The notes under the pieces: generated by a model
Told to the model about the DNA's origin: nothing
Database searches by the model: none
What the model saw: only the letters and a program-made list of their open reading frames with translations
Position numbers and translations under genes: made by a program
Assembly (NCBI RefSeq): GCF_029168945.1
Contig: NC_083601.1
Location: forward strand, 17,140,160-17,204,159
Length of the DNA: 64,000 nt
Direction of reading: 5' to 3'
From: Cannabis sativa
Taxonomy: Eukaryota; Streptophyta; Magnoliopsida; Rosales; Cannabaceae
In this document: positions 50,101-61,549 of the stretch, piece after piece
Layout: each line of letters opens with the position of its first letter
How positions within the stretch are numbered: the first letter of the stretch is position 1

Positions 50101-51248
50101 TGAAGGGAAAGAATTTTATTGGTGGTTCGTCTCAGGGAAGCCATACGATGGAAGTAACGGGTATTTTTATCACCAAGTTGGAGCCATGTGACTCGAGAGC
50201 GCTGCTGCCAGTATACTTCCTCTTTTTGCAATAAGCCACTCAACTCTTCTTCAAGCTTTCGACTTTGCTCTAATTGATCATTCGTAGGATTGGGTAAAGA
50301 GTTAATTAATTTGAGCTGGGATTGGACAGTACGAATTTGGGTAGTAATCGGGGGGCCCAGAGACTTCTTCCAATGTTTGAGTCGAGAGGAACAATTTGTT
50401 AGTCTTTCATTGAGACCAATTAAAGGATTTGAGTGAGCATTTGAAGTGGTCTGGGTCCAGGCATCGCGCAAGCAATCCTCAAATCCAGGTTCAGACATCC
50501 AAAGCTTATCAAAAATGAAACGTGGAGTAGGAGTGCAATGATCATTCGTGTGATGCAAGGTGAGAATAAGAGGGCGATGATCAGAGCCAAAAAAATCGCC
50601 ATGATTTAGACGGGAAGCTGGAAAGATGGCATCCCAAGCATCATTGGAGAGGCACTAGTCAATCCGTTCCTGAGTGTGATTTGGTTGCTTTTGGCGATTA
50701 GTCCAAGTGAAGAGATTACCTACCGGTGTGAGAGGGTGAAGTTAGTAATTGTCTATGAATGATTAAAATTGTGTGGATGGAGCTCGAGACATATTACCCC
50801 CAATTTTGTCGGAAAGAGACAGGTAATCATTGAAATCGCCCATAATGAGCCAAGGCTGGAGCCTAGAGTTAGAACCTAGTCGATCTATTAAATGCCAGGA
50901 GTGCAATTTATTTTGAGCGTGAGGCGCACCGTAAAAAGCAGTAAAAGTAAACGCAGTAAAATTAGGAAACTTAAGATAACAGTGAAAATGACTTATATTA
51001 TATGAAAGCAAGGTTACATCCACATCATGTGTCCAGAGCAACAAAAGACCACCACTAAGCCCGGCACGTGGGACCTCTAAACCATTAGGAAATTTAAGAC
51101 TCGAAGCAAACTTATTTAAAGCTCCAACAGGGAGTTTAGACTCCATTATATACAAAAGTGTTGGGCGGTTTTGCTTCACCAACAGGGAGAGAGAACGGAA
51201 TGCTCGTTTACTCCCCAATCCACGAGCATTCCAGCTGATGATGCTCAT
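47154..51248 (-). pseudogene. LINE ORF2: endonuclease, reverse transcriptase, zf-RVT, RNase H, broken
   Basis: Starts MSIISWNARGLGS (51248), with the endonuclease motifs MGDFND and SDHRPLIL. Stops near 50763 and in the next 150 bases break it. A frameshift near 50100 precedes the RT (KASGLDGFSGSFFQKNW, RPISLCSTFYKIISRVL, LKLDMAKAFDRVEW, RGIRQGDPLSPYLFL). A second frameshift, in a T9 run at about 49174-49182, falls directly before the catalytic FADD. From 49028 to 47154 the frame is open for 624 codons: zf-RVT (FLWRVCHDILPTSRNLF, HCSRC, ALFRC) and a plant-type RNase H (LFVDVAQDS, MEAQALHSAL, VSDCNVLV, IPRGANHVAHCLAK). Confidence 0.9.
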
Positions 51249-52725
51249 GGCTCTAGGCGGGTACGCTGAGCGTCACCTGCCTCTTCAACAGTCTCGTCCT
51301 CAAGGGACTTAGCTAGATTGCGTGTGCGTTTGAGCATTCTTCTAAATTCAGCAGCATTCAGGCAATCGGGACGCTGAGGCTTGAACTTCTGAACCCTTGA
51401 GGAACTTGGAGCTGGGTTGGTAGAAGAGCCCACAGCGAAGCGAAGTGGTTGAGATGGGTTCATGTCCGCTAATATGGTAGAAAAAGCTTGGCAGACCGAC
51501 ACCACATGTTGAGGGGCCCCAGTGGTGGCCACTAGAGCCTCGGCAGAAGTGGAAATGGGCCTAGGAAGTGGTGTTGCAAGTTGTTCAGCAGTGGTGATGG
51601 GAGGAAATGTCCGTAGGTGAGATGGAGCAGTGATAGTTGGTGATACAGCAGGGGAATTTGCTTGTGAAGCAATGGTTGCAGCAGCAGCAACAGTTTGGTG
51701 GGCCGACCAAAAAGTGGTAGTGGGGGGGGGGAGTGATTGAGATTGAAATGGGGGGAAGAGAGATTAGTGTGCAATCCCATTAGTGTAGTTTGTGGCTGGC
51801 TGAGATGTTGGACTCCATATGCTGAACTAGGTTCGTTGAAAGGGCCTTCAGTAATAACAGGGGCTTGGTGAAACCGGTAAGGTGGAGATGGAGCCAAAGA
51901 GGCAGGGTTGGCTATATGAGGCCGCAGGCGGGTGCGTGAGCAGGCAATATAAAAAGGATTGGAGGTGATCCGAATTTTGGCTCCTAGAGATTGATCATAG
52001 TGAAGCAGAGGAGGCGCTGAGGAAGAGTCACACTTAGCAAGAAACTCATGGCAATGATTCACAATGTGACTAAGTCGTCCACAGTAATGACAGAAATCAG
52101 GTAAGTTTTCAAAACGGAATTCAAGCCAAACCGGGGAAGCCATACCATGAAAATGGAAGCCCGTTCCACGCGGGAGTGGCTGAGTTACGTCCATTTCTAT
52201 ACGAACTCGGAGATAAGGACCCCAAGTCTCTTTGAGGGATGCAGTATCAACTTCGATAAATCGCCCCAGGACTTCACCGAGTCTTTGTGCAAGAGCACGG
52301 GACCGTTTCAAGAATGGGATACCTGAGACTTGAATCCAAAATGGAGTGGTAGTGAGAGCTTCAGCAGTGACCACAGAGCCGGCTTCCAATGGGGTCATGA
52401 CTATGAGCTTATAGTCAAAATGCCAAGGTTGGCCAATGAGAACTCTGCGTCTATCCCCGAAACAACCAAATTCGACAGTGTAGAAGTTGGGTTCTTTTTC
52501 AAGAACATTGATGGAAAATCTTTCAGCCCACATCTGCTTGAGGCGGTTCTTGAAAGCTTCGGAATTGAAATGGCGAGTAGTCAAAAGCTTGACGGCTAAG
52601 AAAGCAGAAGGCTCTTCACGCCCATCATCCTCTAGATGGTCAGGTGTTTCAGTGAAGGAATGGATTTGTGTTTCAAGAGCCGTGAGGTTAAGGGTGGCAT
52701 TGAAGGTATTGGACAGGTCGTCCAT
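51245..52725 (-). pseudogene. LINE ORF1 (DUF4283 and CCHC knuckle), one frameshift
   Basis: Start taken at 52725 (MDDLSNTF); the upstream frame to 53319 is probably leader read-through. The DUF4283-type region contains FNSEAFKNRLKQMWAERFS, GQPWHFDYKLIVM, TTPFWIQVSGIPF and ALAQRLGEVLG. The zinc knuckle CHYCGRLSHIVNHC lies in the second half. A run of 10 G near 51720-51730 shifts the frame; the true C-terminus then continues in another frame through TTGAPQHVVSVCQAF and ends RTRLEP at 51245. The stop codon overlaps the start of ORF2. Confidence 0.86.
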
Positions 52726-53393
52726 TGTGGGAACAGGGGTGGGGATTTGGGAATAAACAGGAAAGGAAAGACTGATATAGATGCAGAGATAAATAAGGAA
52801 AGTATGCTGAGGATGACAGGATGCAGAATGAAACAAAAAAAGAAATGGTATATAGAGGCAGGATTGGTCGAGTATGTGTTCTGGCAAGGGAATATCAGCA
52901 ACAAATAACTTCTCCATGTCAGGGGAAGTATCGATTATACCTGCAGGGATGACAGTGGCTCCTAGAACTGGGATAATGTCCTCTACGATTATAGAGTTAA
53001 TCATTGCCCAGGGTGGTTCAGGATGTATGGGCTTCATTAATGCTAATCCGAAAGAGGGGTTTCCTTTATAAGTAAGGTTTGAGAAAATGGAAAGGGGATG
53101 CAGAGCAAAATTAAAACCAGATGGGACATCAACACAGGAGTAATGGCAGATTAGAGGTTTACCTGTGAAGGAGATGACAAAATTAATTGTGGGATTCCGT
53201 CTGATGGCAGCAAACGGTGTCTGGGGGTGAGAGGAGGAACCGTCACTTGACTGGAGGAATGGAGGACAGACTGTAACGCCGATGAACGACGACGACGACA
53301 ATAGCAGCAACAACGACATTACACGGCGAGCCCTAGGTCACACTCGTCTTCAGAGGAGCTTTCCAGAAGGTCTGTCTAGCGTTGATTAATTTC

Positions 53394-54291
53394 TATTCAG
53401 AAAACTCTACTAATTATCAACTTCTCTTGAAAAGTAGGAAGTAATTAATTATTGCTTCACACTTTCACCCAGGTTTCTTTTCTTCTTCTTTAATCATATA
53501 TTCATACTATGAGTCTATTTTGGTGTCATTAATTCGAATAATAAATGTATACACACCAACGTTTTTTCTTCTTATCCATTTTCTTATTTATTGTGATCTT
53601 CTTATCGAAAAGTCTTGGTCTTCTCATGGAACACTTTTGAAAGATTGGAAACTTCATTGAAATGCTTGTGTTTTATATGTGTTATCTACTTGTATTGTCT
53701 AGTACCTCTAAACATATTATATTGTGATTAAATACATGTATATTGTATACATGTAGATACAGTCAGATATATATACAAAGCAACCATGTGATTCTCGCAG
53801 TGTAGTACTGGTATATATTATATCATAAATATTGCTCTGTTGCAATAATATATTGACTTGAATAGATAGGGACTCGCGGTCTTTGTCTTGCTTAATTGCC
53901 CAAGACAAGTAGTGGTCCATAATTAATAATTGTTTTATTTAGTTCTTGTTAATTTTAAAAGTATATATAGATATATATTCCTGTAGCAGTATGAATGACT
54001 TCTCTATTAGTTGGAAAAACTTTCACAATGTTCATTATATATATTGAATTGAATGATAGATAAGAAATTAAAAGCTGTTTAGTATTTTTTTATATTTTAA
54101 TATTTTTATTAATTTAATTAAATATTAAATTTCAAATAATTTAATGTATTAATTTTTAAAAAGTTTTAGAAATATCAAATAATTAACACGAAAGATTGAA
54201 TTATCCTTTGGGAATATATACTTAACCATAAAAAGATTGTACCAAGAGAGAGAGAGAATGAAGTAAACAAATAGAAGGTATTCACAATTGT
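53394..54291. other. AT-rich spacer
   Basis: No gene or bounded element seen. GAGAGAGAGAGA at 54245-54257. Confidence 0.5.
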
Positions 54292-54305
54292 ATGCTGTAT
54301 TAGCT

Positions 54306-54428
54306 TTTTTTTTTTTTTTTTTATTTAAGCGTTTATATATTACAACATATTTTACTTGAGACTCGAATCCAGGACCTCCAACACTCACACACCCACTTAT
54401 GGCCACTTGAGCTAACCCCATGTGATTA
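54306..54428 (-). mobile_element. tRNA-derived SINE, 123 bp
   Basis: Reading minus: a box-A-like TAGCTCAAGTGG, a box-B-like GGATTCGAGTC about 35 bases on, a short body, then a poly(A) tail (T17 at 54306-54322 on the plus strand). A perfect 14-bp target duplication ATGCTGTATTAGCT lies at 54292-54305 and 54429-54442. The Pol III promoter, A tail and duplication together define a SINE. Confidence 0.9.
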
Positions 54429-54442
54429 ATGCTGTATTAGCT

Positions 54443-54689
54443 AGTTATTATGTTAGATGACTAAAAGACAAATAACTATTAGGTAAGAAAGTAATATTAT
54501 TCTGTGGATGGGTATACAGTACACTCATCTATTATATACATACTATTTCATAATATTATTATATGTTTCTTTAGATAGATTAATTTGTTAGACACAGATA
54601 ATCATGGGTTTCACTTTCAAAAATTCTTCACATATATAAAGGCGTGATATGATATGCTACAATAGGCTGCTTTCAATCCTTTTTGTTTT
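54443..54689. other. Short AT-rich spacer
   Basis: Nothing recognised. Confidence 0.4.
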
Positions 54690-54985
54690 CTTGGGAGTGC
54701 TACCGTAACATTTTATTACAATATATATTGGAATTTTTTTTTTATCGGTTATAGTTATAATATTATTTCTTTAAATTTTTTAAAAATTTTGAACACGCAT
54801 ATATAGTATCGAAAATATATTAGAAAATTTTTGAACACAAATAGTACTGTAATATTATAAATTTTATTTTTGGTACTGTAAGCTATTCTGAATTTTTTAA
54901 AAATTTACAGGGATGATATTATAACTATAATAAATATCGCTATGAAAAAGAATTAAAAAAAAAATATTTCGGCATGTGATTTCAG
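54690..54985. mobile_element. Diverged fold-back MITE, copy C
   Basis: The arm containing TTATAGTTATAATAT and TTTTTAAAAATT is repeated as its complement at 54885-54945 (ATATTATAACTATAATAA). The interior order resembles the fold-back elements at 9811-10205 and 10884-11303. Ends are approximate. Confidence 0.5.
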
Positions 54986-56151
54986 GCATGGATGTTTAAT
55001 TTACACTTGGATAAGTGGAATGTCTTATTCTGGGTATTAGTAAAATAAACTAGTATTGGATGTATCAACTATACATCAGACTGACCGATATTGACAGTGA
55101 AAAAAAGATATTATAAACTTACCGTTATATATTTTCTAAGTTAATATCACTTAGTTGATCATAGATCATTTGATCTCAATCATGAGATGGTTAAACTCTA
55201 TCTTAAATGTATTGCACGAGTTCTTTAACTTGTTCGTTACAGCTTAATTACCCCGTAGGCATAATACTACATCTTAGGAACTTGGTAGTGGAACTGAGTG
55301 GGAGAGTTAATCGAGAGATATATAGACATGTATAACTTCTATGTTTATTAGAATTGAAACGATAGTTTCGTTAGAGTTTGGCTTAACACGATAAACGATA
55401 GAACACTCATTTTGATAATTATATTATTAGTTTCTCGAAATATCATTTACAAGTAGTTAAGTACTTAAGGACGAAATACATTGAAGGGTAAAACAACAAT
55501 TTTGTTCCTACTCAATGTAAACCGTCTATAGAGGATCAATGATTGTTGTGATTGAAGCAATAAATAATTCATCTCGAATCTATATATAGTATATAAAGCG
55601 TTCTATGTAATCAAGAGTGCAATTCCGAATCTATAGTGAAATTTAAATGAATTAATAAGTTAAGAAATTTACTGGATAAATTTCAAGATCTGCTTATTAG
55701 AAGCTTGGTTACATAGGCGCATGATCCCCACACTAGCTAAAATAATATTGTTTTGTAGTCTCAATTGATTGGTTTATTTAATTAGGATTCTAAATCTAAC
55801 TATGTCTTATTTATGAATTTTATTAGATAAATTTACTATTTTTCGATGGATTTACTATTTTTCACAGAGTAGTGAGCTCAGGGATCGCGATCCTATATTT
55901 ATATAGGTGATACCTTCCGTCAAGGTCTCTGCTACAATTAATTGTAAGAATATTTTGATAATTAATTCAGAAAATTAAATTGGGTAATGAATATTAGTAA
56001 AGCGTAATCTAACTATATATAGAATATCAACCAATAACCAAATATAATGAATATAAAACATTCATTCTCTTACACACATATAAAATCAATTCATTGATTT
56101 TTATACTTAATATAGATAATATTCTAATATACCACTTGAATCCAACATTTC
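54986..56151 (+). repeat. Relict LTR related to the 1894-bp LTR family, inverted orientation
   Basis: Segments such as GATATTATAAACTTACCGTT, CAATTCCGAATCTATA and a terminal GAATCCAACA follow the order of the minus strand of 34269-36162, with heavy divergence. The 5' part seems lost at the neighbouring fold-back element. No partner LTR was found. Confidence 0.55.
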
Positions 56152-56539
56152 TCATTACATAATAAACATATGAATCATAATGATAGGTCTGTTATAAAAT
56201 AATATAAAATAGATGAGAAGAAAGAAGATGAAGATGAAGAGAGAAAGAGAAAGTGAATGAGAATTTTTGAGTTGTTTATTCCAATGGAGTGAACCCCTAT
56301 TTATACAAATACAAGAGTGAGATATTAAGAAACTAAGAAAAAGGGAAACTAAGGAAAAGAAGAATGTTGATTACAATTCATGGTAATAAATAAAAGATTT
56401 GGACATTCACATAATTATTAATATTTATAACACTCCCCCTTGGATGTCCATAATAACTGCCTTATTAAAAATCTTGCTGAAAACTTGATCAAAGGAAAAA
56501 GAGTATAGTGTAAACTAACTCCCCCTCATTTAGGCATTT

Positions 56540-56800
56540 GTGGAGATCTTCTAATCGACGAATTTCGATCTTGTCTGCCGTCTTCTCAAATGTTGATGTT
56601 GGTAATAACTGAATAAGTTTGTAAGATTGACACTTGATTGAATATGTTGAACACCAATATGCATTTTCTTGAAGCGTATAAAGAAGAATTTCGTGAAATG
56701 TGTTCTAACTCTATCTCCTTCAATGTACCTCCTTTTAGTTGAACGATGCAAGCAGTATTATCCATAGAGAATTGCTTGGGTTGATACTTCTTTATTGAGT
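56540..56800 (-). pseudogene. copia RNase H remnant
   Basis: In two frames on the minus strand: DNTACIVQLKGG, then EGDRVRTHFTKFFFI, IGVQHIQSSVNLTNLF. These follow the copia RNase H end (DNxACIxQLKxGxIKGDRTKHI..QQIRSSDNLADLFTK) with one shift and many substitutions. It lies next to the polypurine tract, as expected. Confidence 0.82.
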
Positions 56801-56900
56801 GCAATCCATATGTTTCTCGAATATGCTATGTCAATGATCTCACTCACACACATTCTCTACTTGCTTCATAAAATGCAAGTATGTTAACATGATTTATAAT

Positions 56901-57095
56901 TGTCTCGTTAAAAACCTTGCCAGAAAAATCCAGTGGGACAAAATCTGAGCTAGGGAAAAGAGTACAATATATATTTCATATTCATAATTATTTGCAAGTT
57001 GCCTCGTTAAAAACCTTGCCAGGAAAACCCATTGGGACAAAACCTGAACTAAGGGAAAAAGAGTGCAACATGAATATGTCTCCCCCTCATGCACA
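56901..57095. repeat. 99-bp direct repeat in the element's 3' region
   Basis: Two units start at 56901 and 57000 with TCGTTAAAAACCTTGCCAG, then GTGGGACAAAA / TTGGGACAAAA and GGGAAAAGAGTRCAA. A more diverged third unit lies at 56458. The wording is common downstream of RNase H in plant copia elements. Confidence 0.8.
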
Positions 57096-57471
57096 TATGA
57101 TCCATTATTCTTTTGGTGATAATATATCTCATAAGATTATTGTTATCACTTTTAAAATATCACCATATATAATCTTTGATCATATACTTTCTATAATTCT
57201 TCCAGAGTATGTATGGACTTCTAAATTATAGATGAGGGGTTCGTGGAACATTAGTCTTTATCCAACTAATTGTATCATTCATGTGTGTACACAACTTTGT
57301 TCATACGAAAATTTAAAATTTTAAGTAGATATGAACATAACACATTAATGGTACTATAAATTTTTATTTGTGACAATGATGGTACTCCAAGACCATATAT
57401 TTATTCCATCTTGTTTTATGATCTTAATTTCTATATCAAATGATTATATATCTATAATTCTTGATGCATAT

Positions 57472-60400
57472 GAAGTACTTCAGGACTTCAATACTAATGA
57501 ACAAACTTTATACATTAATATTTCTCGAAATACAAAAGAAATAAAAGTTTGTTCTTCAATTAATCAAAAACTCTTCAAGAGTCTATCACAACGTATATTT
57601 TACGTATTTATATTGCATAGACTACCATAGGTATTTTTCAAATAATAATTTACTTACATGTCTTTATTTCATACAAAGATCTTTGTCATATAGTGCGCGC
57701 GACTTTGAATTTGTATCACTTAAGACATGTATTAAATTCTTCTAGAATTTTTAGATAAGGCTTATTTCAAATTCTCACTATATTAGGAGCTTCAAATAAA
57801 TAACCTTTTGTTGCAACATTTATGTGACGCTTATAAATCCTCATAAAATATATTCCAGGCTATAATCAAATCATGATTATATTTTCTCAATATTTAAGCC
57901 TTACTTCAATCAATCTCATGTCTATGCAAACTTTGTACAACAATTCATTATGTACAAATACATATATGCAAATTTCTCATTAGAAATATTTATTTGCACA
58001 CCATACAGGTCTTACTTCACTTTATGTGAGTAAATTTGCCTGGATTGCGTCATAATATTTTGGCCAAATATCAAAATGTAAGTCAATGATTCTCGACAAA
58101 TCTAATACCATGATCCTTACTATCTCATGTTAGTTTATTGCATATGCAAACATTCAATATTTATTGTTGACAAAAATTTCAATAAATGATAATTTCCTCC
58201 CATATTGACATAACTTATAGAAATCTCTTTAAATTACATATTTTTCAAATATGTTTATCATTTATAGGTACCTATATAGAATCACTTCAGGGATTCAATT
58301 ATGATCAAATATGTTATGTCTAACTTCTCTTGGGAGTCTTTTCGAGTACCGTTTTCATCACGGTTATCATTTTAATACTTTATAACACTAAGGTATCTCC
58401 ATGAGTACCTCTAGATTTAACAACTTCAGGGCAAATCAAATGAATATTTATTAATAATTTCTACATTGTTCATTTACGCTTCAGGCGTTTTCAACTCATT
58501 CTATCTCAACTTTGAATAATATTGATTTGCAGTTGGTATATATCATTTTGAACTATATTGTTCTTATATACTTTGTGCAAGGATCATTTTTCAAAAATTA
58601 TCATCATCCCAACTGCTTCTCTCCCCCTGATCGAGAGAATTTTTAAAAATTGTGATATCTAATAATATTAATATACCTGTAGGGATTTCAGTATATCACA
58701 ATGAATCAATATTTGTTTAAACTCATATATACTATATGACATTGAACTTTAGGTTCAATAAACTTCAGTTTCAAGTTCAATCCTTATAAACTTAATTCAT
58801 TTCTAAGAATGAGTCATACGTGTATAATTAGAAATACATAAATTTACACATTTGTAAATGCATGATTATATAATCTTATCACATTGATAAGAAACTATGC
58901 AATAAAAATCTAACAATAGCTCAAGATTGTTAAGGAAATATAATTTAAATATTTTCTATGTGCAAATATATGCACATTCTTCTTTTGAGCCTTATAAATT
59001 AACAATGAGAAGAATCTTCTGGTTCTTCAACAAAATTTAGTCAAATTCTTTGACAATTTATTGCATATGATTGATCATGTCAAAATAATTCAATTCATGA
59101 ACTTCAGGTTCACTATAATTTGTATTTCAATGAAACTTTCAAAATGTAATGTAAATTCATTACAACATAATCATTACAAGTTTCATTTTTATATACACGA
59201 ATAATATAATTATATTATTCTCCAAAACATATACACTCTTCAGGAGTCACTATTATGTTTATCAAACTTCATATTTCTTCAGGAATCACTATCATCAATT
59301 CAATGATGTGTATAATTTAAAAAATACATGACAACTTCATCATGTTATTGTAATTGTCAAATAAATATAACTGTAATATATCATTCATTTTTCCTGGTAT
59401 CTTTTTAACAAGTCGTCTAATTTATTAATAGACTATTCATCAGTCTAATTATCATGACTTGATATATTATATATTTAAATGTACAATAAGTACATATAAT
59501 AAGTTATTTCTTATCACTTTCATAACTAGATAAAAGTTATACATCTAGGTACATACAAAGATATTTTACTACTCAAAGTAACAATTGTATGTAAGACTTC
59601 TTCAGGAAGCTTTTCAAATAATCATTTTGTGATTCTTTATCACTTTGATTATATTGGATCACTAACAAATATTAGTAAATTATATATCCACTTTTGGGAA
59701 TATGCAAACTGAATTATATAGTAACTATATATTTACATATCATGTACCAACAATAGTTTGAAACTATTGATTTCAAGAAATAATAAAATATGTATATATT
59801 AATTTGCTTCTGGCATTACCAATATATGTGAAATCTATATTCTTTGAAATAGAATTTCATGCCTATTCATTCTCTTTAGGTAATAATATTTAAATATTCT
59901 AAATGTACAATAAGTTTGTACAATTCACATTCTATTAAATAATCAAGTATACTTTTATCTTGATTATAAGTGTGTCTGTACTACAGGTACGCGACCACTA
60001 TTATTCAATTCCACACATGATATATAGATTTCATGCACTTTGATTGTGTGTGGTATCTCATCTTTTGGTTGTTTCCACTTTTTTCTGGAAATATTTGAGC
60101 AGTAAATAATGTCATTGATTATTTAAAATCATTACATTCACTTCGGGGAATGACGTTGAACAAGTAGAACATTATTATAAATTTCTTAAAAATTTATTAA
60201 TTGTTCATCCATAAAAATATAAGAAATTATTCAACAATTTCTTTTACGATATTTCAAAGAATATATGAATGCAATTTTTGCATAGTCTCCAAAATGTATG
60301 CAAAATTTAATCTTTAATATATGTCAGATTCAATAATTTCCAACATTGCAAGTAATAACAATGTATAATAACATGACTAATACGAGGAATCTTTAAAAGT

Positions 60401-60986
60401 AATTGACTTCAATTCGTATCATTCTCTGCAGGGAATGATGAACAATAAATACATGCCTCAAGTATTTAAATAACATTAGTCATGCTCATTGTTATTCTTA
60501 TACTTTGATGTTTCAATGCAATTTTCTTAACATTCTTTTTGAATATTCAAAACCCACTATAAAATTGCATCAATAATAATCATTTTAATGATTCTTTAGT
60601 TGTATTCACATAAATACAATCATTTTTTTTTTTGACAAATATAAAACATTTACTTCAGGAAATGTTTGTCAAAATTTATATCGATATTAGATTACTTTTC
60701 ATTGTCCTCAAAGAATACAAGAACATATATATAAATATGTATTCATCTCTTTCATTATATATCCATCAACTATATAATGAATATTACGTTTGCATAATCT
60801 TCAGGATATATGCAAGATTTTATTGAGGACGCATAATCATCAGGATATATGCAATATTTTATCGAGGATGCATAATCTTCAGGATATATACAATTTTTTA
60901 TCGATGATGCATAATCTTCAGGATATATGCAATATTTTATCGATAATACATAATCTTTTGGATATATGTATAATTTATATAGATTT
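57472..60986. repeat. Array of short hairpins around the core CTTCAGG
   Basis: Perfect or near-perfect small palindromes share a C-TTCAG-G centre but have different stems: GAAGT/ACTTC (57472-57489), GAATC/GATTC (58280-58297), GATTT/AAATC (58414-58437), ACGC/GCGT (58476-58488), TTGAAC/GTTCAA (58742-58758), TGAAC/GTTCA (59098-59112), ACTC/GAGT (59235-59247), CTTC/GAAG (59597-59609), GTAC/GTAC (59978-59990), CATTC/GAATG (60135-60152), ATCATTC/GAATGAT (60418-60439), AAACATTT/AAATGTTT (60644-60667), and the units at 60792-60986. Confidence 0.85.
60792..60986. repeat. 39-bp tandem repeat, five units
   Basis: Units start at 60792, 60831, 60870, 60909 and 60948, exactly 39 bases apart. Each begins GCATAATCTTCAGGATATAT (variants), so each contains one hairpin of the larger array (ATC/GAT with GCATA/TATGC outside). 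Because 39 is divisible by three, both strands read open as 13-residue repeats, but no gene is implied. Confidence 0.93.
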
Positions 60987-61283
60987 TCTCTATCATATCA
61001 TAGGCACGCATATATTGTAAATATTATGAATGATAAGAACATAATATATATATGAAATTAATAATAAATATATAAAAACATATACATACATATAATATAT
61101 AGATATATAGATAAAAAGAAAAAGGAAACCAAATGATTGTTGAAATTGTTGAAATTGTTTCAGTCAGATGAGTATATATATAAATATATATTTAGTGTAT
61201 CGTGACTTTGAAACAATTCAAGAACTTTAAGAAAATACTTACATTGGGTCTTAGGCAGAGACTCATGCTTAAAGCTTGGGCAG

Positions 61284-61301
61284 AGACTCGTGCTGATAAC
61301 G
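61284..61301 (-). other. Primer-binding site of the copia-derived element
   Basis: Reading minus after the LTR: CGTTATCAGCACGAG, a form seen next to many plant copia LTRs. Confidence 0.7.
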
Positions 61302-61408
61302 TGTTATAAAATAATATAAAATAGATGAAAAGAAAGAAGAAGAAGATGAAGAGAGAAAGAGAAAGTGAATGAGAATTTTTGAGTTGTTTATTCCAATGGA
61401 GTGAACCC

Positions 61409-61417
61409 CTATTTATA
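61409..61417 (-). promoter_or_regulatory. TATA box of the 5' LTR of the copia-derived element
   Basis: TATAAATAG on the minus strand, present at the matching place (56297-56305) in the other LTR. It is the only strong core-promoter motif in the 243-bp LTR. Confidence 0.6.
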
Positions 61418-61549
61418 CAAATACAAGAGTGAGATATTAAGAAACTAAGAAAAAGGGAAACTAAGGAAAAGAGGAATGTTGATTACAATTCATGGTAATA
61501 AATAAAAGATTTGGACATCCACATAATTATTAATATTTATAACAAGGTC

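Larger units (their letters stand above)
47092..53377 (-). mobile_element. Full-length L1-type LINE (copy 2), 6.3 kb, disabled
   Basis: Flanked by the 16-bp direct repeat AGCGTTGATTAATTTC at 47076-47091 and 53378-53393. A T-run at 47092-47105 is the poly(A) tail of the minus-strand element. ORF1 and ORF2 are both present in the plant L1 order (RNA-binding/zinc-knuckle protein, then endonuclease, RT, zf-RVT, RNase H). It landed just outside the right arm of the Pack-MULE. The 5' end at 53377 appears complete. Confidence 0.93.
56190..61544 (-). mobile_element. Copia-derived LTR element with a mostly non-coding interior
   Basis: Two 243-bp LTRs (56190-56432 and 61302-61544), TGTTATAAAATAAT..ATTTATAACA, with the perfect 5-bp duplication AGGTC (56185-56189, 61545-61549). 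Sense is minus: next to the right LTR is CGTTATCAGCACGAG (copia-type primer site), next to the left LTR is CAAGGGGGAGTG (polypurine tract). Only an RNase H remnant is recognisable. The 4.9-kb interior is otherwise non-coding and holds an array of short hairpins. The two LTRs differ at very few bases, so insertion was recent. Confidence 0.92.

Noticed and set aside
52725..53319. N-terminal extension of LINE ORF1 as a separate protein
   Set aside because: It reads open through what is probably the 5' leader; the sequence lacks similarity to ORF1 proteins before MDDLSNTF.
60792..60986. CRISPR-like regular repeat
   Set aside because: Units are directly tandem with no unique spacers, in a plant retroelement.
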